In this document: positions 41,197 to 52,691 of the stretch, one piece after another
Numbering within the stretch: position 1 is the stretch's first letter
Layout of the letters: each line of letters opens with the position of its first letter
Origin: Ectobius pallidus
Taxonomy: Eukaryota; Arthropoda; Insecta; Blattodea; Ectobiidae
Assembly (NCBI GenBank): GCA_964059195.1
Contig: CAXKWD010000009.1
Location: 86,959,432 to 87,023,431, forward strand
Direction of reading: 5' to 3'
DNA length: 64,000 nt
The notes under the pieces: generated by a model
What the model was told of the DNA's origin: nothing
The model's input: the letters and a program-made list of their open reading frames with translations, nothing else
The model's database searches: none
Made by a program: the position numbers and the translations under genes

Positions 41197-41796
41197 CAGT
41201 GAAACTTCGCTTAACGGACACTTCCCAATAGCGGACATTTTGAAATTTCCCTGCAAAATAACATTGGCCCTTATGATAAAATTTTTCCAAATAGCGGACA
41301 TTCTCAAAAACTGACGCCGACACTGAAATTAAAACTTCCAAATAATGGACAGTGTGAAAGAAAAAGACTTGTAAATTAAACTGAATTCTAACAGAATTCT
41401 TTGCAACAATCATTATCGTGCATTTTTACTGCTACATTCAGTTCAGTCTCAATCTCTTAACAGCCCAGTTCTTAGCTGTGATACATAAGCAGTTCGTACA
41501 TTCTTAGTTAGTGAAGTTGAGTGTTCGGAAGTGCAATCATAAATGCATGTACTGTGTTGTACAAACTTTTTGTACAACTTAACTTTAGTTTTGATACTAC
41601 TGTATACATAGACCTTTTTGTATAAATTTTCTTGACCGCAAACAATCTCACTGTCTACTCTACTGTAATGCAAACTACAGTGTTGAATAAGATTTTTTTT
41701 TTGTACCAACAATTTTCTAAATAAGTTAGCAGACACTTCTTAATAACGGACATTTATTTTTTCCCCGGCGATGTCCGCTATTGGGAAGTTTCACTG
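41197..41796. mobile_element. pogo/Tigger-type MITE with iterated AATAGCGGACA
   Basis: The ends CAGTGAAACTTC (left) and inverted GAAGTTTCACTG (right) are flanked by TA (41195-41196 and 41797-41798). The element is exactly 600 bp. CAGTGAAAC.TC.....A.CGGAC resembles Tigger ends. A motif close to AATAGCGGACA recurs at both ends (41213, 41229, 41292, 41340 and inverted near 41745 and 41770), probable transposase-binding sites. No transposase is encoded. Confidence 0.88.
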
Positions 41797-42263
41797 TATA
41801 GCAATTACATTTTTTGCCAAGTTGTATGGCACATGGTTATTGTGTTCTGTTTATCCTTGTCAGGTGTGATATTATTGTTTGACCAAAAACAAAATTTTGT
41901 TTAAATTTCAATGAAAGCAATTGTAATAAAATAGGCTATTCTGACATCACTTATTTTTCTCTTCTTTTCATAACAGATTATGAACGTAGTGGTTTATTAT
42001 GCAAACACTACTGTGCAAATAGTGTTTGGCAACAGTGTGTTTAAGGTGTTAAAAAGTGCCATGTCATTTCTTCTCAGTCCTTATTTGTTAACCATTCTTA
42101 TGAAAATTGGCTCTTCATTGTTCACACTAAAAAAATTGCAGTTAGGAATTCTTCGCTGTTTTGTTTGCCTTTTAACTATAATTTCTGCATCATGTTCGTT
42201 TACATTAAACTAAATACTTGGAGCATCTATTATGAAACATGTATTGTGAATTCATTAGAGTAT

Positions 42264-42638
42264 ATCCCATTCTAGTTTGATCCTAGTCAAAACAAAGGGG
42301 AGGAGAACTCACAGAGAGTTCACGGAAAATTCGCATCATGTGACAAAACGTGATTGATTAATGTCATTAGCATGCACCATTAGCAGGGTGTGGCTAATGA
42401 GTGTTGTAAGTTCATGCAACAATAATATCAACATTTACACGTGAAATAACAAACTCTCACTGGCATCGTCATCATTATAGTATATCAATTAGCAAACAAA
42501 ACAAAGGATTCATTGTTCACGACGACCCTACGGGTCAGTTGTACTGAGAATAAACAAACTAACATAAACACTGTCAACACGTGCGGGCTATGACAGCCAC
42601 GTCTCTTTGTTTTGAACAGGATTGTTCTTAAATGGGAT
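42264..42638. mobile_element. MITE family M1, copy 2 (no insertion)
   Basis: It is the reverse complement of 3821-4289, with ends ATCCCATT...AATGGGAT. It lacks the 99-bp insert present in copy 1 and so represents the empty site. Confidence 0.75.
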
Positions 42639-43664
42639 AGAGAATAATGTATAGCCTAATGTGTAATGTATGCTTTATGCATAATTTTTTCCTTTATCTT
42701 TGGTTAATCAGCAGAAGATAACTGTTCTGCTAAAAGATATAATAATGATGCCAAAATATATTATGCAAGTGATAATGACTTGCAATTTGCTCAATATACA
42801 GAACTTCAGTATTACAAGTCTTATTTCATGTTTATGTGTAACAAAAAATTAGAGAAACCGATTTAAACCACATCTGTCAAACTGGCAGCTTGTGAACTAT
42901 CTTATGCTCCTTTGTGACATGGCATGTAACCCTTGATGCATTAGATCATTTTTTTAAATGAATAATTTCATCCAGGACATACTTAAACATGATCAGACTT
43001 TAATGTATAAAATTTATTACACATATATTTTCTGTGCCCGTGCTGTAACCATACCACTACATTGTTTACCAACGTGTGTATTTATATATGTGTGCTATCA
43101 ACACTCCCATTTTCAAAATAGGTAATGATGTGCATGTAGATTTTTGTCCCAGTTTTTTTCATCTTGGTATCTTTCTGATAAAAATTAATTATTAAATTCA
43201 TTTCCCTTAAAGATGCATATATTTTTACTTATGAAAATTACAAAATACGAATTAGATAAAATTGAAAGTGAAGTTTGTGTGCAATTTCCAACTCTTCATA
43301 TAATGTCTTATAATAATGTAAGAAAGTAGGTTAGGCTTCACTTAGCATTATTTTGGTAGGAGGTATTTCAAGAATCCAAATTAATAACATGGTAAGTGAA
43401 GTCACAAGGTGTATAGTAAACTCTATTAGATTTATTAGTTGATTCACTGTGTGGGTTCCATAAAATTGATACTTACACAGCTAAAAAATTAAACAAAACA
43501 ACTAAGTACAATGGCAATGAACTGTTTTTGAGAACCTTACATTGGACAGTCTTGATTATACGGTTCTGTTTTAACACAGGTCTATAGCAAGATTTCTTCA
43601 CAAAGTAATTAACAGTAATAATAACAGTGAAATATTGAAAAAAATTTGCAAGTCCTTTCTTATT

Positions 43665-43895
43665 TCAAGCTTCAGTATACTCCCAATCATCCACGGAATT
43701 GGGTGGCACAGATAAGCTATACCTGGGCCGTCGTAAGGTTGCACTTTCCATTCTACAAGTTAAGTTGCCAGTATCAAAGATTGACAAATGAACTACTCGA
43801 CTTCGTTGCGTACTGACAAGGAGGTGCCGATCGGCATTATTCGGCTGTATTCGGCCTTGAACATTCGAAACTATGTCTAATCCCTCAATTATCAT
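43665..43895 (-). CDS. Possible 76-codon protein gene, unrecognised
   Basis: The ORF starts in a good context (AAAAATG), with an in-frame TGA two codons upstream, so this ATG is likely the true start if the gene is real. The protein begins MIIEGLDIVSNVQGRI and ends SVDDWEYTEA. It is mixed in composition, acidic at the end, with no signal peptide or membrane segment. Its GC and CG content exceed the flanks. A donor-like CAG|GTATAG inside could mean it is a first exon. It lies tail-to-tail with cytochrome b5. I do not recognise the family. Confidence 0.45.
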   Translation of the reverse strand: MIIEGLDIVSNVQGRIQPNNADRHLLVSTQRSRVVHLSIFDTGNLTCRMESATLRRPRYSLSVPPNSVDDWEYTEA

Positions 43896-44062
43896 TTTTC
43901 AGTTCTTCCATTCAGTAATTTTTTATATTTATGTAATGTAATATTATTCCGTACCCATAGTTTCACCAAAAAAAACCGTATCGTTTCTTTACACAAAGAT
44001 TTATCCTGTTATGTGTGGAACATCGTGCACCTTCACATGATAAATATTCACTTTATTGCTTC

Positions 44063-44138
44063 GTGGTATCATAGCTCAGTGGTTTTGGTGCTGGATAGTT
44101 ATGCAGAAAGTTAGGGTTCGATCCTAGGCAGGGTACTA
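44063..44138 (+). mobile_element. tRNA-like SINE head
   Basis: TAGCTCAGTGGTTTTGGTGC (A-box) and GGGTTCGATCCTAGG (B-box) occur with a T-rich stretch (ATTTTTTTCAT) directly after, like a Pol III stop. Acceptor-stem pairing is poor, so it is a tRNA pseudogene or the head of a SINE. Confidence 0.5.
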
Positions 44139-44789
44139 TTTTTTTCATACTATTTTCAAACGCAAATACAGTTTATGATTTTTAATTTTTAAAATTAGCT
44201 GTCTTATATTTTGTTGTATAATATAATTTGTAGCGTATAAAACCTTATTATCAGTAGTGAAACCCTCGGCGAATTAAAAGATCGCCTTAAGCGGCGGAAC
44301 CTATTAAAATTCTTTTCAGGTAGAGGGACAAGATGTTCCTCTTTTCGCACGATTCTCCTTCTTTACTTCCTCTGCCCATTACCTTAGGTCCTATAGGTAG
44401 AGGAAGTGTTGTTTTCGATCCCTAAAGTCCGACTTTAGTTTTTTACATAAATACACGTTTTGAGGCCCTCGTGGTGAGTTCTGGGTCATTTCGTTAAAAA
44501 AAATGGGAAATGGGCGAAGAGCTGCAAAATGATGTGTGTACTCTTATCAAAAGTCGTGGTGATATGCAGAAGACCTCGCGCATAACCACGCCGTGTTTCT
44601 TGAAAGTTCTCTATGAGCTGTTTTATGGATACCCGTATTCAAGGAGTTTGTTCTATTAATAATTAATTAAAGCAATTAATTATCAACACACGGTATCAAA
44701 CTCACAATGAGAGGAGCATAGAATTTTTGCTAGAAGTACTGAAGAGAAGAATTATTAATTGTAACCTATAAACGGCATCCCTATATATA

Positions 44790-46159
44790 GGCCCTGATTT
44801 ATAAATTGGCAGATTAAGCACTTGCCCAGGGCGGCAAACCTAAAAAGGGTGGAACAGTTTTAGGGGAAAGGTGTTATATACAAAAAAAACTTTTATTACA
44901 TAACAACAGTGTGTTCCTGAAAATAACTCATGGCAATTTTGTCAAGACGAATATGGTGTCTTCAAGATTTGTTGAATAGATCGTCAGAATTATCAGAAGT
45001 TGAGAGTGATACTTCAAAGTTTTGTAACTTTTATCCAAAGATATCAGTTGTGACTTGTCCAATGAGTGTGTACATTTAAAAATGTCTGAGCTTAAAATAT
45101 ATTTAAAAAAACCTGACATGCATATTTATTTGAAGGACAATAATTTAGAAAAACAAAGTTGAAAAACTGGAAAAAATATTTAAATTGTTACTAGAATATT
45201 TTTTACTTTACCACAAACTAACTGTACTGCTTAAGGAATGTTTTTAAGAGCCTAAAATATTATGTAATCTGCCCTCCTTAATAAGTTGAACTTATTAGAT
45301 TGCATGGTATGAAATTAAGAAAGTGGGTGGTATGAAATTATAACATTCCAGAAAACCAACTTTGATTGCTTCACATGAAAAAACTCTTTTTGTTAAAAAT
45401 ATTTACATATGATTATGAAATAGACTCAGTTTGATAAAAATGTTAAAATTCACTAAGCCCTTTTAAATGTGAAAGTTCTCAGAAATTGTAGAAAATCTGT
45501 ATGGCTGGCTCCACAGGGCGTAATTCTTTATCATAAATCTAGCATCTATTATTATTATTATTTGACAAATTTTAACGATTGTCTAAAAAATAGTGTACGA
45601 TACACGTGAAAAAATTATTTTATTTTGCTCGTAGGATTGCTGCATTCGCTCTTAAGGGCTCGTTTCGCAAACATAGCAAACTCGCAATTAAAAATCTCGT
45701 TTTAACATTTGGATCATTAATTGTTTGTTCTAAAATATTTGTTTTAATATATGGTACCTGTAATACATATGTTTTATAAACATATCTTAATTTAAATTAG
45801 CATATGTTTTATAATTACCAAATAACCTAGTCTATATTAAATATTTTTGAAAGTTTCAAAGATCGATTATATTACATAATATTGTCAGAGGTTTTAGGTA
45901 ATTGTTTTGCAAATGAAACTGCAATAGCAATCATGCATTTTTCTCCAAAACAAAATTACTTTTATTTTTTAATAAATGTTGTGAAGCCTGGGATTACTTG
46001 CAATAATAAAACGCTATCGGGATACTATTGGTTTATACTTCGGTAAAACTCAAACTTAACACTAAAACAGTAACTTGGGGTAGGTGGTAAAAGTAAAAAA
46101 TTAAACGGGCTATTAACAAAGTTTTGCCCAAGGTGCAAAGTACGTGAAATCTGGATCTG
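44790..46159. mobile_element. Probable hAT-type element, decayed
   Basis: The left end (CCTGATTTATAAATTGGCAG then AGCACTTGCCCAGGGCGGCA) and the inverted right end (TTTGCCCAAGGTGCAAAGTA then CGTGAAATCTGGATCTG) share the GATTTA...GCACTTGCC.AGGGC.GCAAA layout frequent in hAT families. Flanks CCTATATA and CATTTATA agree at 6 of 8 bases. No transposase reading is left. Confidence 0.4.
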
Positions 46160-46266
46160 CATTTATAGATTTGACAAAAAGTATAAGGCAGGTAATTTTA
46201 AAAATTAAAAATTAAACACTGCATTTAAATCTTAAAAATATAGTGAATAAATAAATTAAATAAATT

Positions 46267-46340
46267 ACAGCATAGGGTGGGATTTGAACCTAGGACCCCT
46301 AGCTCCACGATCTAGCACCTTAACCATTACACCACTTATA
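46267..46340 (-). mobile_element. tRNA-like SINE head
   Basis: On the minus strand GTGGTGTAATGGTTAAGGTG (A-box) and GGTTCAAATCCCACC (B-box) are separated by a CTAGAT..AGCTAG stretch. It resembles the tRNA-like part of the family C elements. No stable cloverleaf could be drawn. Confidence 0.5.
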
Positions 46341-46379
46341 ACTTTGTTAAGGAATAAGAATAATAGAGATGTAAAGCAT

Positions 46380-48950
46380 TATGCTTTCTCCGATACCATT
46401 AGCCTTTGTATATGAACAATGCGATTTTTTATTAATAGTGTATTTGTGTTTGTATTTGTATAAATACTATTAATACTGAGACGCAATACATTAATTACGG
46501 AAAAATGAGATAGAATCCCCTAATTCAAGCATGCAATGTTCGAAGCCGAATGGCTTCTGTCTGTCAGTGAATAGAATTGCAGTGCAGCCAACGTAAATAT
46601 GCATATAGTTGAAACTGGAAAGTGCAATGTTACAGCGGCCCAGGTATAATTCTATGGATATCCTGCAAAATGGCACAAAAAGGACAAAAATAACACTCAA
46701 AATGGTTTTTTGCTTACATTTGGGGCCTACATATACACAATTATGACTTAGTAAACAAAAATTTTCCGCACACTCAAGTTTGTTTTTTTGTATTAAAACA
46801 TCTCTTCTGTGTCTGTGATTGAGGTTTTTCTTTTAGTCCATAATTTATAGTAAGGAAGACTGCAAATAATCTGCCAGCAGATAATCAAGAGTTTCAAGGG
46901 TGTAAAACACAGAAAGCTGTTGCAGTGTAAGAGATCAGTATATTCTTGAACTTTATTCCTTCTTATCTTGTCACACTAGTAACACATCTACATTTGAAGG
47001 CCACAAGTCTGTACAGTTGCATTGCCTACCAGCTACATTTATAACAAAAACAAATATTCATGATAAACTAATGTATCTTCTTTTTGACACACAAACATAG
47101 ATTACATAGGCCTATGACTTAATATTAAGAAATAGAATACATACCAGAAGGGAAGGTGTCTTTATCCCACTATAACACAGGGAGTACCACAAGACTGAAA
47201 AAACAAGAAAGAAAACTATTAGAAATTGCAGATTCTAAGCCTTTCAGACACTTTTGTGTATTGTTTTGTTACCAATAGGTAGATACTGCCAGATATACTA
47301 TAATTTTTAAAGTAGTTATAATAGGTTTGGGGATTAAGGGCACAGGTAAGATATGTATTACATGATAAAAAAATTGTTTTTCGATAATGTTTTGAAAGCT
47401 GGTAGGCCTAGTTTCATCTTTACATGCATTTCAATAGCTTGTAAACTGTACTTGCTAGAACAAAAACTGTTATGTATGGAAGTCAGGGGCAAATGAATAT
47501 GAGGTCAGTGCTGCAGACCTGATAAGAATAAGGACAATAATCCTTGTTTCTGAAATGAAGTTCTCATATAGTGGTTGTCTAATATTTGAGTTATCCTGTA
47601 TTTCATCAAATGTAATAAATATCTCAAATAGGATTTACGTGTGGAGATGAGGGGCATTTATGTTTTACACAATTTTAAAACTATACATATGAAATTTTGC
47701 ACATGCCATCTCTTTGGTAGATGAAAAATAAGACAGTGAGTGGTTTTCATATTTGTTTCAACAATTTTTTAGTAACTGAATTTATTGACTGCATTTTCAC
47801 AAAAATGTACCTCCTCCTACAAAATTTCTGCCATGTACAGGGGAAAAAGTAAATTTAAAGATCAGAAATTAGCAAAAAAATTGATAATTCACTTAAATTT
47901 ATACTTTGTTATGCACATTATGAAAGTTGCAGGAACAATCTAGAAGAGTCCTCATAAATTGAGGAATTTGTTTCATAAGCTTGGAACTAAATTTGTGAAG
48001 GTAGAAGGAATCACATTGGAAAATCTATTGTAGACTAAGAGTTCATGGATTGTATCCATTTGTTTGTTTTCTATACTGATATCATTAAGTTATGCCTGTA
48101 GTTTTCAATTTGACATCACCTGTAGCAACTTCAGTATCAGGTGCAATTTATTTATATTTTGCTTCATATGACGTCAGGAATGCCCTTCCTAAGTGGCGGT
48201 AAAATTTGTGAATCACCTTGTATAATGTACCCAGCTAAATGAAAAAGACATTTTGTAAAAATCAAGAAACTTTTATAATCTTTAATTACTGTAGCAATCA
48301 CTGTGATGGCATAAGATAGTTTTAAATTACTGAGGAAAATTTCAATAAAATCGCTGTGTTTTACGAGTGATGTTTGAAACACAAGGATAATGATCTACAC
48401 TTTCTACCGTAATTCATTACTGTATACTGTACTTGATTTTATAAATATCGATTCTGTGTGGGCACATTTAAGCAAATTTTCTTCATGCTCATGGTCACAG
48501 CAGTTAAAAGACTGAAAACTCTGCTATGTGCTATGCCACTAGAATTGTTCTGAGTTTTTATGTTCTTTGAGGTACTAAAGACTTTTTGCTCCTCTTGGTA
48601 TGTGTAATTTTTATAACAACTGAGATTTTTGTACCCAACGATTCAGAATTAAACTGTGCATCTGATTAATGTATCAGGTACATGAAAAAAAAAAGACTTT
48701 GAAGGAATAAAAAATACTGTTTAAAGATTGTTATGTGCTGTGCCACTAAAATTGTATGTTGTCTTCCAGCTTCCAGCTATGTGCTTTGAATTACTAAACT
48801 TTTAAGCTCCTCCTATAAAAATTTGGTTTCCAGCACATGTCTGATTTTTCAAAAGCAACAGTATTTAATATTTAAAATAATTCTTAAATCTCAGATGACA
48901 CAGTGATTTTTAGTCTTAATTTTTAGCAACAAAATCACGTATATAATACA
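46380..48950. other. AT-rich stretch with no recognised feature
   Basis: No exon, SINE or TIR element was recognised. Two degenerate related blocks (GTGCTATGCCACTAGAATTG at about 48528 and GTGCTGTGCCACTAAAATTG at about 48733) suggest an old local duplication. Confidence 0.4.
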
Positions 48951-49004
48951 AAGTATAGTGTTTAACATTCTGTTGGTGGTCCTAAATCTTTCCACTTGGG
49001 TAAA

Positions 49005-49188
49005 AACTAATAAAAGTCAAGAAAAATTACCATATGTAGTAAGTGGATATGCTCTCCTTCTCACAACGTTTCGCCCAGTTCCTCATGGGCTTCATCAGGT
49101 GACAACAGTTGTCACTGGGCGAAACGTTGTGAGAAGGAGAGCATATCCACTTACTACATATGGTAATTTTTCTTGACTTTTATTAGTT
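49005..49188 (-). mobile_element. Palindromic element P1 with hammerhead-like core
   Basis: Perfect 75-bp inverted arms (49005-49079 and 49114-49188) flank a 34-bp centre. On the minus strand the centre and arm give CTGATGA (complement of 49092-49098), a GCCCA...TGGGC hairpin and CGAAAC (complement of 49068-49073). The centre also has a GACAAC/GTTGTC hairpin next to CTGATGA. The perfect arms mean the inverted duplication is recent or kept by conversion. Confidence 0.8.
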
Positions 49189-49896
49189 AAAGTATAGTAT
49201 GTTTCTGAAAGTGATAAAGAAATAAAAAGTAAGGAGGTGGAACTGTCACTTGCACAAAAACGAAGGCCTTAACAGGAATGAACTAGCTGCAAGACTTGAA
49301 TAAAATACCTTACTCCTCATTCCAAGAGTTTAGCAGTACCTTTTATAAATGTTGACAAGGACTGAAAGGGCTTCACTTGTCTTTCTTTCCTTCTAGATGT
49401 CTAATGTCTTCACTAAGGCCACTGTTAATTTGCAATTTAACCATAAGACTTTACAGAATGCAGGGTCTCCAGTTTTTGATTGATATTCACTTTTCCAGAT
49501 GAGACACTGATGGGAACAATATTTATGGTTCATATTGCATTTTAAACAAGTTTTTTTTTACTTTCTGAACAGTGACTTTGTATTGATGAATTTTGTACAT
49601 ACTTTTACTTTCTTTTTGTGTTGGGCTTGTGCAGTTAATTTTGATAATGAACATATAAGCATATGTAGAATTATTATTTCCAAAGAATGTTGTTATTGAA
49701 TTTCCATATGTAGCCAAGTATTCGCATAAAAAGATATTCTAGCTCTAAAATATAATTTTTGGTGTATGCATGGGTCTTGTTAAATAAAAATTTATTTTAC
49801 TTTATATAACTTATTTTATTTTTATAATTCCATGAATTTCTTGTCATTTGTCGCTAGATTTAGATGTCATTATTTTCCCAAGAAACATCAGATTTA

Positions 49897-50070
49897 TGCC
49901 GGTTGTCGACCAAGAGCTAAGCTAAGTTAGTTCAGCTTAGCTCACATACAGTGCGGGATTTCATATGTAGTTGTGCCGACAAAATTACATATGAAATCCA
50001 GCATAACTATATATGAAATCCCTCACTGTATGTGAGCTAAATTAGCTTAGCTCTTGGTCGACAACCGGCA
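49897..50070. mobile_element. Palindromic MITE, PIF/Harbinger-like
   Basis: This 174-bp element has inverted ends TGCCGGTTGTCGACCAAGAG flanked by TTA on both sides (49894-49896 and 50071-50073). The arms are about 80 bp and contain repeated GGATTTCATATRTAGTT and TTAGCTCACATACAGTG blocks. A TWA TSD suggests PIF/Harbinger, although the ends do not start with GGG. Confidence 0.75.
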
Positions 50071-50322
50071 TTAAACCAGAGGTTGCAGAATTATTTCACT
50101 AGTCCAAGTTGACTATCAGCTTCAGATATGCATTTAGTTGTATATTGTATGCAGATAGTGAAATAAGTTAGTCATGTCAAAACTTGGAACACAATGTTTC
50201 TGGTCATCCAAATTCAACCAGTTACAATCAGTGCCTTGAAGGAAGTGAAAATCCAATAGCAGTGGCTTTTTTGTGACTAATAAAGGCTATACCAAGCATT
50301 CACTTTGTAAATTTATTTAAGA

Positions 50323-51116
50323 CTAGTAGGTGTCCGTGGCTTCGCATGCTTTTATTAATTAAACCACTAGATGTCTTAAATAAATTATTTAACAGCAGAA
50401 TAATTAAAACATATTACACTAATTCTCCCTGTGAAAATTAGACATATATCACTTCTAAATGTGCGGTAACATACAGACTGCTTTAATAATTAAAAAGCTG
50501 GTTGAAATTTTAAAAATGCTGTTTATAAGTTAATGAAATCAGAGGAAAAATGTCTTCTATCAGAGGAAATCATGAGATTGATTTGTGAATGAATTTAACC
50601 TTCCTGCTAACAGAAATAATCCCATTTAACTAATGAACTAAATTTTAAAACTCTAATATTCTGCACTACACAGGCTGAATGGTAATATTTTAACATTTAT
50701 TTCACAACACCAGGAAATCCATTAATCAACCAACTAAAAATTCCTAACCATAATAAATTTAATTTAACTCACCTATATAATCATTCAAACAAATTTATTT
50801 TAAACAAATGAATCAACCAGAGCAGGCTAACAAAATCAAAGTGATCAACAGTTCCATGCGTTATGTTGAAAAAAAAAAAAAAATCAGCAAGGTTGCTATG
50901 GTAGCAGATCAGTGCCACCTGCAATTAATTTTACAATTGAATTAATTTAATGTGAAAACTGACGCTTTGATAGCTAGCTCACAAACGAAAATTAAAAATC
51001 CAGCTTCGAGGTGCACAAGGTCCCCCTTTAGTGAATCTATGTTAAACTTTTCAGATCTCTGCATGCCCTAGATTTGGCTGGACATCGACCACAAACACTT
51101 CCTCTTATTATGCAGG
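50323..51116 (-). mobile_element. Helitron-like non-autonomous element
   Basis: On the minus strand the 3' end reads GCGAAGCCACGGACACCTAC then TAG followed by T, fitting ...CTAG|T. The 5' end reads GCATAATAAGAGGAAGTGTT, a variant of TCTATAATAATGAGAGG. The interior is homologous to 12956-13645. There is no Rep/helicase coding. Confidence 0.75.
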
Positions 51117-51275
51117 GTGTTAATGAACAACACAATATTTTCCCTGCAAAGAGAGGGGACAAGACAAGCAACTTTTATCAGGGGATTTATGCTCTATGGA
51201 TTCGATTAAATTGGTTAAACTGATTAGGGCAATCAGTCATAGGAGATAGGTTCCATCCGGCGCTGTGAATTGAAC

Positions 51276-51347
51276 TCCGGCTTAGCTCAGTTGGTAGAGC
51301 ATTGGCGCGAATAGCCAAAGGTCCTGGGTTCAAGTCCCAGTGTCGGA
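51276..51347 (+). tRNA. tRNA-like gene, GAA (Phe) anticodon position, atypical loop
   Basis: A 72-nt cloverleaf can be drawn: acceptor TCCGGCT/TGTCGGA (one U-U mismatch, one G-U), D-stem GCTC/GAGC, anticodon stem TTGGC/GCCAA, variable AGGTC and T-arm CTGGG-TTCAAGT-CCCAG, followed by a T-rich ATTTTTCT stop. The anticodon loop GCGAATA puts GAA at 34-36, but has C at 33 (normally U) and U at 37. It may be a decayed tRNA or a SINE head, although the folding is much better than in the other tRNA-like repeats here. Confidence 0.5.
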
Positions 51348-51787
51348 GGAATTTTTCTCCTATAATATTATCATGTAATGTCCAACAGAGACAATAATCT
51401 GTGGTTCATGAAAGCTTATATATCTATGGTTTTTATCTGTTGTTGAGACCTCATTACTTTTTTTTAATTAACAATAACCCATTCCATAATTTGAACTAAA
51501 ATGCATAACAGAAGTCCTCTAAATATTACTTCATTATTAATTTTCAATTACCGACTTATACTCGGCAATTACTGTATTAATATCTGAACTAATCCTCTTG
51601 AATTTTGCTAGTAACAGAATCATATGGATGTAGTTCTGTCACTGTTGTTAAATGTTTTAAACTAAGAGAACAGTTTCAATGTTCAGTTTAAATATTTCAC
51701 GTTGGTACTGAAGACAGACATAAATAATTTTTTCCCACCTGCCCACATAGTTTTTTTTATAGTCTACTGAAGTCCAGAAATTTGCAC

Positions 51788-52109
51788 AATTGAAGAGCGT
51801 TTTGTCAAAAGCCGATATCTACATGGAGATCTCAGTGCAAGAGGTGACTAAGTGCCATGAAGAAAAGTGCTAATATTTGTGTGTATTGACCAGCAAAGAT
51901 CGTATTCTACCTAAGCCAAACATGACAAACAGCCTTACTGTATCAGTTACAGACACAGGAATGGCTGCTAGTCATGTTTGGCGTAGATAAAATACGATCT
52001 TTGCTGGTCAATACATACAAATATTAGGACTTTTCTTGATGGCACTTAGACACCTCTTGCACTGAGATATCCATGTAGATATCGGCTTTAGAAAAAACGC
52101 TCCTCAATT
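51788..52109. mobile_element. Foldback MITE with 139-bp arms
   Basis: The arms 51788-51926 and 51971-52109 are inverted, starting AATTGARGAGCGTTTT, with only a few differences over 139 bp, and enclose a 44-bp loop. There is no coding. A TSD is not clear. No CTGATGA core is present, so this is distinct from the P1-P3 elements. Confidence 0.8.
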
Positions 52110-52457
52110 ATGTTACTTCCACTCTGAATTGATGAAATAGAGAAATTGTTATAGACCGGTTTGAAGCAATCTGGCATGAAATACCTTCATTGAAGGTAAA
52201 ACTTGGGGGGGCAATAATCATAACATACGTCCCATCAAATGGATCCAATATATCACACAAGTACTTCATTGAAAGCAAATTGTAAGGAAATACACTGTAA
52301 AATGGGCTTTGACATGAATGACCACAGGTTCAGAATAAGTAATGACCAATGACTTTCATGCAGTTAAAGCAAAAAATAAATAATATAATTAGATTCTTAC
52401 ATTAATATTTTCATGCTATAATCGTGGATTGAAAAATTACTTACTTTATTCTTTATA

Positions 52458-52691
52458 CAGCAGCGCACCCCACTAGTCTGAAAACCCAGATAATCCAAAC
52501 CACCCCAAAAAAAAAAAAAAATTAAAGGAAAGGAACAAAGATAATGGATCAAGTACTCACACCCTACTTGGGAAGATGAACAATTGAATTGCCTTCACGA
52601 ACTCCCTTTCGACAACAATGGCGTTCGCATCACAGACTTCATATATATATATATATAATCCCAATTAGTTCAGACTAGTGGGGTTCTGCTG
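52458..52691. mobile_element. pogo/Tigger-type MITE
   Basis: The left end CAGCAGCGCACCCCACTAGT and inverted right end ACTAGTGGGGTTCTGCTG bound 234 bp. CAG.AG..CCCC.CT ends are typical of Tigger/pogo families. A TA precedes the left end, but TG follows the right. It contains an A run (52507-52519) and an (AT)n run near 52642-52657. Confidence 0.7.

Noticed and set aside
41449..41736. 95-codon minus-strand ORF
   Set aside because: It lies wholly inside the 600-bp pogo-like MITE and shows no transposase motif.
49005..49188. A proven hammerhead ribozyme
   Set aside because: The CTGATGA and GAAAC blocks fit, but an extra base before stem II and no clear cleavage triplet in the right place mean only a hammerhead-like label is justified.
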